Assembly: GCA_963855995.1 (NCBI GenBank)
Contig: OY979717.1
Coordinates: 70,726,354 to 70,790,353, forward strand
DNA length: 64,000 nucleotides
Direction of reading: 5' to 3'
DNA from: Muricea muricata
Taxonomy: Eukaryota > Cnidaria > Anthozoa > Malacalcyonacea > Plexauridae
Shown here: positions 56,020 to 64,000 of the stretch, piece by piece
How positions within the stretch are numbered: position 1 is the stretch's first letter
Layout: each line of letters begins with the position of its first letter
Translations under genes and position numbers: made by a program
Notes under the pieces: model-generated
The model's database searches: none
What the model was told of the DNA's origin: nothing
What the model saw: the letters and a program-made list of their open reading frames with translations, nothing else

Positions 56020-58155
56020 CTGTGGTGAGCATAGAGATTATAAAAGAATAGAGGCCGTATCGGCTGACGAATCGCGGGACAAATTGAACAAATCTAATGG
56101 GGCCCCGGAATTTAAGGTGGCTCCCTACTGTTTTAGTCCAAAAGTGCATTGTAGCCGTTAAGACCCTCGCATTTCCACATCTTTCATGATAAAAATATGA
56201 AATTCAGTACAAGTGTTATTGAAGTCTTATTGAAGATTTTATGGTTGTGATTGTGTGCTAGAAGGTTGTTGCCATGGCAACAAATGGGTTAGAACATGGC
56301 TTACTTTTTGTCTTCTTCCCACAATTTTCGGGATTTCCTTCGGTGAATTATTTTTTAATTGAACAAGCTGCATGATATTGGCGTAATCGTTTCACTTACT
56401 CATTTTAAAAAAAAATAATCGATACATTTTTTCATTACTCTCCAAAATGTTGAAAATCAATATTAAAAAAAATCCCTTCGATTAAAATTTACAAAAATGT
56501 GACATTACAAGCGTCTGAGCAAGGTTAATTGATGAGCAAAATTTTAAAAAAATTCACCGAAGGAAACGGGCGAAATTTGTAGTCAAATTTGATTAAATTT
56601 GATTATATTTTTTTGCTCCAACGTCATAAAATATTTGAAATCACGCGTGGAATCCGGCACAATTCGTGGACAACAACCAAAACTGCGAGAAATGCGTGTT
56701 TTAATAGCCGTAGTATTTTGTCGTTTGGAATTTTTGGTTCAACTTAAAGAGATTAAGGGATTAAAAGACATTCATATTGCCAAAAAGAAAAGACACCACA
56801 TAATAAGGCCTCAAATCAAACCACTGTTTCTTAAATTTAGTCTTATCATTAAAAACCAATGCACAAAAATCTTTTCAAGACATTGAACTACCAATTTGAC
56901 TTCACGGCCTAAATACATAAATCATGAAAATATTCACGATAATTATAAGATTTTGTTGTTAAAACACGACAGATATCGTAACCAATTGAACGAGAAAACT
57001 TACATTAGTGTCATAAGCTTCGGTGACATTTCAGAAGAGCCATAAAATCGATGAAGACAATATATAATAGTTTAGTCGAAGGCCATACATTTTTTGTAAA
57101 ATTTCGAGCATTAAAATTTACATTACTGGACATAAAAAGCGCCTAAAAATTGTTTTAAAACTGATTTAAAGCACGTACTACTTGAACTTGGAAACACAAA
57201 CGATTGTAAGATAGAACTGTCGTCTTTGTTGTGTGTAGAAACACAAAAACATCGGCAAAAACAATGTTTTCAACTTTGAATATGAAAAATTTTATTATAG
57301 CTGGCCACGAACATTCCACGCGTGATTCGCGTGGACAACGTCTGATCTCTATAAATCCGGTTGTAACTGAACAAAACCCTAGGGAGCCACCTTAAGTCCC
57401 GGAAGTATACTAAAAACACAGTTTTTGTCAATTTTTGCTTGTTTTTATGGCTATGATGCACACAGATATTGACTATAATGAGAAAATGTGTTGAAGCTTT
57501 CCAGTTTTTGTAATTTTAGGTGCAGACAGCCAAATTTTTGTGTAAATATTGAAGTTTTTCAACCTTAGGTTCTCCTTAGCAACGCATAGCAACCAGTTTT
57601 TGACCGGCTTTTTGCAGCGATGTTTTGTAAAATATCTGCCAAATTATCCCACATCTGGATACAAATTGAACTTATTTGCCTTCAAACAGTTATCAAAATT
57701 GTTTTAGAGGTGCAACAAGGTGTACAACCACAATACGTACTACGATGTATTTAAACTTTAAGGACTTTTCTAGTGTGTTCATCTTATATTTCGAATACAA
57801 AAATTGCATTTTCGCTCACAAATAATCAACATTAAACATACCCAACTTTATCCTGTATTCAAAACACAAAATTCAAAACGTTCAAGGCAATCCCGCACTA
57901 ATCTTTAACATTTTCGCCTTTGTTTTACATAAAAAACTTTGAGTGCGAAAAAATCGAAAAAAAGTTTTTCTCGAGCTTTCTCGATCTCTTGTCGTTAAAA
58001 GTCAATACCCAGCCAATAGGCGCCCAAGCATACATCCGGGAATCACATCCGGGTCTTAAATTTGGCCCCCATTAGCAAGCTTCAATTTGTCCCTTTCGTT
58101 TGCCTGAGTTTATCATACGATGCCCCCTCTATTCTTTTATAATCTCTATGGTGGT
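56020..58155. mobile_element. Element with inverted ends, split by a TTAA MITE
   Basis: CATAGAGATTATAAAAGAAT and GGGACAAATTGAA near 56027-56095 recur inverted at 58070-58150. The TTAA element 56116-57391 is nested between the arms. No ORF recognised. Confidence 0.5.
56116..57391. mobile_element. 1.28 kb TTAA-type MITE
   Basis: Ends GGTGGCTCCCTA and TAGGGAGCCACC with TTAA on both sides (56112-56115, 57392-57395). A second, internal inverted pair (TTTCCTTCGGTGAATT and its complement, about 56335 and 56555) lies near one end. Non-coding. Confidence 0.7.
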
Positions 58156-58164
58156 GAGTGGGAG

Positions 58165-58610
58165 TGGGTGGTCATCACTGATCTCAAAAATATGGCGGAC
58201 TATATTGCACTACAATATTTCGTATTTTTGCAAAAAGATTTGGCAACTTTCACAACCAACGAAGGGTGGCCATTTCCGATCTCAGGAATATGGTGGACTA
58301 TCAGGAGTAGCAAGCACTTAAGGCATCCAAAAAGGCGAGAAATAAGACGAAAACGACTGCCACAAGACTCTTGAAGAGAGATTAATTCGGGCGAAATACA
58401 GAGAAGCGCCAAGAATTGACTATGGCGTGAAACACAAGGCAAGTTTGTTGATAATGCGTATTTATACTTGTGTTTTAATGCTTTATAAAGGCCGGCATAG
58501 CCGTACTCATCCAGTCTATTCACTGTTTAAATTCCAGAGTAAGTTTATGTTTTGTAAATGCAAAACTGTCTTCTTATTACTAATGTAATTAATAGGTCGT
58601 ATTTTATACC
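58165..58610. repeat. Repeat R, copy 2 (uninterrupted)
   Basis: Collinear with the two halves of copy 1 (45176-45579 and 49090-49365). At 58472-58482 it has a single TTAA where copy 1 carries the 3.5 kb transposon. Confidence 0.75.
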
Positions 58611-58747
58611 AAATTTAACGATAAATTTTCACCTCACGATCAGGCACAAGTCACCCGGAATGCGTACGTTCTAATATAGCGTTCAGTGGGATAGCGTTGT
58701 GTTAATAGACATAATGTATATATTAACATAAAGGTTGGCAAGTGGTC

Positions 58748-59130
58748 AGGGTTATTTCAGATCCGTCAGAGCACCTCCTGCCCGCAGGCTAATTGTATAT
58801 TGACTAATAACAACTATTTCAACGGCTTTTTTCGTTTTAAATATTTTTGAAATGTGTTTAAGGATGAGTAATATGTTATGAACGAGAAAAAATTTTAAAA
58901 GGACGAGAAAAACATAAAACATAAGCGACTTAAAAAAAAAACACAAATACATAAGAGACTCAACGAGTTCTCGAACCAGCGCTGCTCAAACCATGTTCAG
59001 CCTTTACCCACTGCGCCAAGAATACTCGCTGAGAGAATTGCATCAAAAATTGTATATAAACCCTAACCCTATCCCTAATCCTAACCTGAATTTAGGTGAC
59101 TAGGTGCTCTGACGGATCTGAAATAGCCCT
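58748..59130 (-). mobile_element. Inverted-repeat element with tRNA-like promoter and telomere-like tract
   Basis: AGGGTTATTTCAGATCCGTC and its complement form 29-bp ends. On the minus strand, TTGGCGCAGTGGGTA (about 59005-59019, A box) and GGTTCGAGAAC (about 58967-58977, B box) look like a tRNA-derived Pol III promoter. CCCTAACCCTATCCCTAA lies at about 59060-59080. Confidence 0.5.
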
Positions 59131-59402
59131 AACCTTGGGAAGTAAATACAAATTTGAGCTCTCGTACAAAATTTAAACCACAAAAAAATCTGAAAAAGAC
59201 TTCGATATTCATTTAAAAACATATGCATCTATTGAGAAGACATAACTGAAAAGCATATACTTTGTATTTTTGTGTCAATTCAACATTTTTTACCCGACGA
59301 AATTCGCGAAAGTCATCAAATTTTTAGTTGATTTTCGCTAAAACTATGCGCGATGTCGGCTGCCTGCCTTACGTCACAGGAAAAAGCTCCCTAATTGGAC
59401 TG

Positions 59403-59702
59403 GTGAAAACTCAATTTTTTTACCGCGAAAGCAAGACCGGGGGGAGAAATGTTAAAATTTTCAAAAAGCTGCGTAATATACAATGAATATACAATGCTTT
59501 TTCTTTTGCACCTCTTCGCATCTTTAGCACTTCAGTTTAAAATTTTTCGCAGTTGTTTGCAGTTGTTACTGAGTTGTTGTTTTTAAAAAAGCTTTCACTT
59601 CAAATTTCCCTCCGCAGCGTCGGCGTAGCTCTTTGAAAATTTTAACATTTCTCCCCCCCTCCCCCCGGTTTTGCTTTCGCGGTAAAAAAATTGAGTTTTC
59701 AC
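59403..59702. mobile_element. 300-bp palindromic MITE
   Basis: GTGAAAACTCAATTTTTTTA...CGCGAAAGCAA...GGGGGGAGAAATGTTAA pairs with its inverted copy at 59631-59702. Non-coding. Confidence 0.65.
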
Positions 59703-59855
59703 TGTATAATGGCATAGCCCATTAGAAGACCAGCGAACGGCTTGTTAAGTCTGCCGAGCAGGTAGATAAACCCTTCTCTCTCTTTTTTACGAAATTCAAT
59801 TTTGTGTCCATTTTCACCTAGACATGTACGGTTGATAGATTAAAAAAATGCATAC

Positions 59856-59964
59856 CTGACAGTGACAGGTGATCCTAGTATACCAATTGTGACTTGAAGC
59901 ATTACAACTGCTGTCTCTCGTTCAGTGACATTGTACGAAGTTGAGGTAAATGATATTTGGGCAA
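59856..59964 (-). CDS. Exon A of Calx-beta domain 3
   Basis: Encodes AQISFTSTSYNVTERE then AVVMLQVTIGILGSPVTV. 109 bp, acceptor CTCTAG, donor GTATGC, phase 1-2. Confidence 0.85.
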
Positions 59965-60041
59965 CTAGAGCAAACGCAAAAATACCAAATTCACTATTGG
60001 CACTTTTAAAGAAAAGCATTAAAAAATTGAAAAATAAGTAC

Positions 60042-60280
60042 CATCGTCGTCGGAGATAGTGACTGTAGCTTGAGGCGGTGGCTCTACTGTGACTTTATCA
60101 TCAGAGCCAGCACCAAGAATAACAAATATCTCTTCGTCAACTTCGAATGCGTTATCATTAACAATTGGGATTGTGATGTTTCGTACTTGATTGTTGAAGT
60201 CGCCCGCAATAAATGTGAGTACAGGGTTTGGTAGAGTGTAATCATTGTTAACTTGGGCCGATGATCCTACTGCTGTCACA
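60042..60280 (-). CDS. Exon B of Calx-beta domain 2
   Basis: Encodes NNDYTLPNPVLTFIAGD, IPIVNDNAFEVDEEIFVILG and the VTISDDDG end. 239 bp, the longest B exon. Acceptor TTTTTAG, donor GTACTT, phase 2-1. Confidence 0.9.
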
Positions 60281-61590
60281 CTAAAAATATAAAATTATTA
60301 CATCAAGTTTACAACATCTAGCGATGTTTAAAATATATATCAGTGACTATTGTTACTTTTGCCGTATTGTTTTCACATTGAAGTACATACATGGGATTCC
60401 CAAGTTTAATCAATCATATATCGGACAAGGTTGCCCCGATCCGTTACTAACCTTACTACTGTATAACTGGGAGGGGCATATTAATAAAAATTCGTATTCC
60501 ACCTAACGTAGAGCACAAATGTACTCCCTCGTCTCGCCAATAATCAATAGTCTATTTACGATCCTGAGGTTGCTAAAATATAATTTAAATATTTTGGCGG
60601 AAAATTACTTGGGCCTAGGTCGAGGATGCCACATGCTGACCCTGCAGCACCATTTCCCAATATAACTGTCAATTGTGCAGTGCATTGGCAAAAGCACGAG
60701 CGCACATTCAACAAATGTTGGGGAATATCATCGGCTCTGGTACAGACTTTCAATATTGTGTCTGCTTGTCATGATGGCGACGCTCGCTAACACATAATCG
60801 AGTTTGTATATGTGACCTGCCGGACCCCGAAGACAATATGAAATACATAAAATTTAGCACTGAGTTGTGATATGCTGAAATGGAAAAATCCTTGCGATTT
60901 ATGCGATTTTAAAACCTTACTATTTACATAAATTTAAACTATTAATAAAACTTAAAAAAATTAATAAAATAAAGATTAATTGTTGACCAATTTCACGTAA
61001 CAAAATAAAAATATAGCCATCGCAAATCAACAATTACTATCAGTAGGCGACGGCAAACTACACACAAAGTGTAATAGGGTACACACAGAGTAGTAAATGT
61101 TATTTGCCACAACTTTACCACAGCATTCTGTTCAGACAATGATTGCATATATTGGTGATACTCATTGCTGAGCATGAAAAGCACGTCAGTAACGTTGCCA
61201 GTGTTTCTAATTCATGCATGGTCGATGTTTTTGACAATTGATGCCGATTATCTGATTGAATGACAGAAATGAGTTTCATCAGTGCCATTATACAGTACTA
61301 TTTAGCCGTGTTAGCCTATCCATTATCTTTGAATTATTATTTTTTCAAAACCCATTGTGGCACAAAATTTGTGCGTCCCTCGGACAACTTCAAGCAAAAA
61401 GGATTGTTATTGTGCGGTTTTCACGTATTAGGCAATATACATTAATTCCAGTACAAACTATGACAGATTTTGTATAATGATGAAACCCAGCATGCATGTA
61501 ACGATTGCACTGCAGATAAGCAATTACAGCAAAAGTACGATAAAAGGACTACAGTTATATGCAGCTACAAAAATTGCAATCATGCATTAC
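60281..61590. other. Intron, no feature seen
   Basis: AT-rich intron between exons A2 and B2. Short frames inside look accidental. Confidence 0.5.
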
Positions 61591-61711
61591 CTGACATTGA
61601 CGTTAGTTTGCAATGGACCTGCTAGGTTTACTAGTCTTACACCAAGTATTGCCAAATTGCCATCGCCTTCTTGAACTGTGTATGATGTCGATACATGTTG
61701 CACTTGCGCCT
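61591..61711 (-). CDS. Exon A of Calx-beta domain 2
   Basis: Encodes EAQVQHVSTSYTVQEGDG then LAILGVRLVNLAGPLQTNV. 121 bp, acceptor TTTCAG, donor GTAATG, phase 1-2. Confidence 0.85.
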
Positions 61712-61753
61712 CTGAAAGAGTGAACAAAGAAAAATACAAATGTGTTCGTAATA

Positions 61754-62028
61754 CAGGGTGTATAAAAAGCATAAGGAAAAGTCTGCCAATGTAAAGAGTG
61801 CTTAACGTTTTAATAGACTTTAATTAGTGATCCTAACAAGTGTCGCTTCAACTGGAACATCTAGCAAATTTCTTTTCACAAAACTAATTTTTTTGAAATA
61901 AAGTGGCCGGTTATAAAAGGCCACTTTTTAGTAGATGTTCCTGATGGGGCCAAACTACCCAGCATTACAATATTTAACTCTGCATTAGCAGAATTTTTCC
62001 AACTGTAAACTTTTTTTTGATACACCCT
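61754..62028. mobile_element. Mariner-like MITE at a TA site
   Basis: Ends CAGGGTGTATAAAAAG and TTTTTGATACACCCTA flanked by TA. It begins about 40 bp upstream of exon A2. Same end type as 31171. Confidence 0.6.
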
Positions 62029-62433
62029 ATATATGTTGTAAAAACGAGGGTTCGTTCAAGCAGGAAAAACTAAAGTATTGTCAAATCGGGGTATCTATCG
62101 CACATTACGACCAAACTTGTTTGCAAAACATACTGTTTCTATAGCCTTTTTTACTGTAATAAGTTGACTTTCATTCGAAGAGGAATTATTGGCGAGAAAT
62201 AGAATAGTCATGCTGCTATTTCTTGGCATAGGTTCTATATAGGGTCTTTTACTACATGAAACGATAAATTGAAAATTGATTTTTCGAGTGAAGTAGCTAC
62301 CTTCGTTAGGTACCGACAAAGGGTCTTCGCTCGAACGTAGATCAGTTTTTTACTTTTTCGTTTGAGGTGGTAAAGAACACGAGTACTATTCACTGCGCTA
62401 CGCACAGAGACAACGTGATGAATCAGTACTAAC

Positions 62434-62650
62434 TATCATTATCATTAATGATCACTGTTGTTTCTCCTACGCTTCCGATTACTGTGTTTACTGCATCCTG
62501 TAGTTGCAAGACGACTCTAAATTCTTCTGAAGCTTCAACGAAATTATCATCGGTGATTGGAATTTGAAAAGTCGATACTGTTGATCCACCTGGTGTGAAT
62601 GTAATGGTTTCAGTAGAAGTAGTGTAGTCATTGAATGAAGCTGTGCTCGC
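62434..62650 (-). CDS. Exon B of Calx-beta domain 1 (5' end uncertain)
   Basis: Encodes FNDYTTSTETITFTPGG, ITDDNFVEASEEFRVVLQLQ and ends VIINDND. The donor is GTTAGT. The acceptor cannot be placed: where the exon should begin, a palindromic minisatellite (62652-62776) takes over, and no pyrimidine tract is seen. Either the repeat has grown into the exon start or a weak AG within GCGAGCACAG is used. The A exon of this domain was not found. Confidence 0.65.
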
Positions 62651-62651
62651 G

Positions 62652-62776
62652 GTAGAACCGCGGTCGAACCGCGGCTGAACCGAGGTTCAACCGCGGTTTA
62701 ACCGCGGTTAAACCCCAGCTGAACCGTGATTAAGGTGAGGGTGAACCGCGGTTTAACTGAGGTTGGACCGCGGTGC
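62652..62776. repeat. Palindromic minisatellite, AACCGCGGT unit
   Basis: About ten 10-12-bp units of (A)ACCGCGGTT/C with variants (AACCGAGG, AACCCCAG, AACTGAGG). The unit is itself a palindrome, so the tract can form many hairpins. It abuts the first recognised Calx-beta exon. Confidence 0.85.
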
Positions 62777-64000
62777 TGCAAGCGCACATATCGTCAAAGT
62801 ATTTCGGAGAATGCTCGGAATTTGGCGAGCATTTCCGAACTTCGGCGTCTATTCAAATATTTTATACGCGTTCGCTCGGTGTTTGACAACGGCAAAAACG
62901 GCAATAGAAAAAGTTCTAAATTTTGGTAATTAAAAAGTTACATGGCGAGACTTGATAGTCGATAACAGAAGCAAATTGGATTTAGATCTTACGTTATGTG
63001 AGTAGAAAGCAGCATACAAGTGGACCCAGTACCAAACCATCGATCTGAAGGATAATTTATGATTCTATGTGTGCTACAGTTGCATGGACATATGTAAGGT
63101 ATGATGATATATATGATAGTTACAATTTGGACCATACAGTATTTTGAGTCTGATACAAATCAAGCGCTTAACTCACGAGGGAGTTCAGAAGACGGCTGTC
63201 ATGTTAAATGCCAGCATGAACATTTTGACACGAACAAAGTAAAGCGAAATATTTTATCTCACTGAACTCTTACTTAGCGCGGGAAAAACAAACGTGATTA
63301 GCGATGCATGCATGCATGCATGGACTAGGCTTCCGCCTATTTCTTTATTTGTTCCTGTCAATCAAAATAATCGATCTGCTTGAAGTAATGTAAAAATGCT
63401 GACCAATTAAAGTACTCGTACCAAACCATAGTCAATTTGGCATGATATAAGTAATAAAAAACACATGGCTAATGCCCTGCTAATGCCCGAAAGTTTCCAC
63501 GTCCTAAGATGTTTATATATAAGATGAATAATCCTGCCCATCTTGACAGCCTTATATATGTAATCCTCACGTTAATAACCTCTTGCCTTGAGGTGGAATA
63601 TCAATGATCGCATGTGTGATGTGAGAAACTCAGTCATAATAGAACCAAAACAACAGCCTGTATTTTATTTCTTACACGGCACGTCGGTATTTTTTTCTCA
63701 CACGGCACGTATTTGGTAAATAAGTTTTTGATTAAAAAACCTACAGTATTTGGTATCATGAAATGATAAAATTTGATGAAATAATAATAGCCCTAGCGCG
63801 AAATATAGTTGCTTTAAACTGGCGTATTCTTTAAACTGGCGTAATATTGCATGTGACGGTGTTATTGTGAATAATTCGACAAAACGATATTGATACAGGT
63901 TCTTTATATTTCAACATTTATTCATATATACTTAGTAAAGCACAGTCGATTAAGCCTACACTACGTTACATAGAGGCTGCAACGCGCGTGTTTGATATTT
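62777..64000. other. No gene seen
   Basis: A short (GCAT)n tract lies at 63304-63320. I found no upstream exon of the Calx-beta gene. Confidence 0.4.

Noticed and set aside
59055..59090. Telomere or interstitial telomeric array
   Set aside because: Only about four imperfect CCCTAA-like units inside a small inverted-repeat element.

Overview
The window is animal nuclear DNA. It has split genes with GT-AG introns, non-LTR, copia, BEL/Pao and Penelope-like retroelements, Harbinger and TTAA-type DNA transposons, tRNA-derived SINEs, many small palindromic MITEs and long (TA)n tracts. Base composition and repeat style fit a marine invertebrate such as a cnidarian or sponge. The species cannot be fixed from sequence alone.

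Layout. 1-3133: two non-LTR retrotransposon pieces, tail to tail. 3134-8310: a block of a virus-like element with compact, nearly abutting genes: a 5'-truncated probable double-jelly-roll capsid gene, an A32-type packaging ATPase, a small membrane protein, a collagen-like fibre protein, an MGC-acylated small protein, small Cys-rich proteins and a possible ssDNA-binding protein. No DNA polymerase or integrase lies in the window; a LINE cuts the left side and a copia element the right. 8542-12330: a decayed, 3'-truncated copia element inside a BEL/Pao remnant (12333-13138). 13.1-18.4 kb: MITEs, a large foldback element, one likely signal-peptide exon, otherwise empty.

18446-62650, minus strand: one long gene of Calx-beta domains followed by a calcium-binding EGF module. 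I trace 18 exons as nine Calx-beta domains in strict A-B alternation, then one EGF exon. All A exons are phase 1-2 and all B exons phase 2-1, so each domain and the EGF exon are symmetric 1-1 modules. The 5' end and probably the 3' end lie elsewhere. The product is probably an extracellular or membrane-attached adhesion protein.

The gene's introns hold most of the remaining content. A 12.3 kb interval (28454-40778), bounded by ~550 bp inverted repeats and a 6-bp direct repeat, contains a Harbinger gene pair, three Penelope-like (PLE) remnants, a LINE 3' end, (TA)n tracts and several hammerhead-ribozyme motifs. A 3.5 kb TTAA transposon (45580-49089) sits in a repeat whose empty-site copy is also present (58.2-58.6 kb). 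A 92-bp MITE (50267-50358) has an 8-bp target duplication that is exactly the splice donor of a Calx-beta exon.

Most transposon genes carry stops or frameshifts. Exon joints rest on splice consensus, phase and domain homology; family names rest on motifs recognised by eye.
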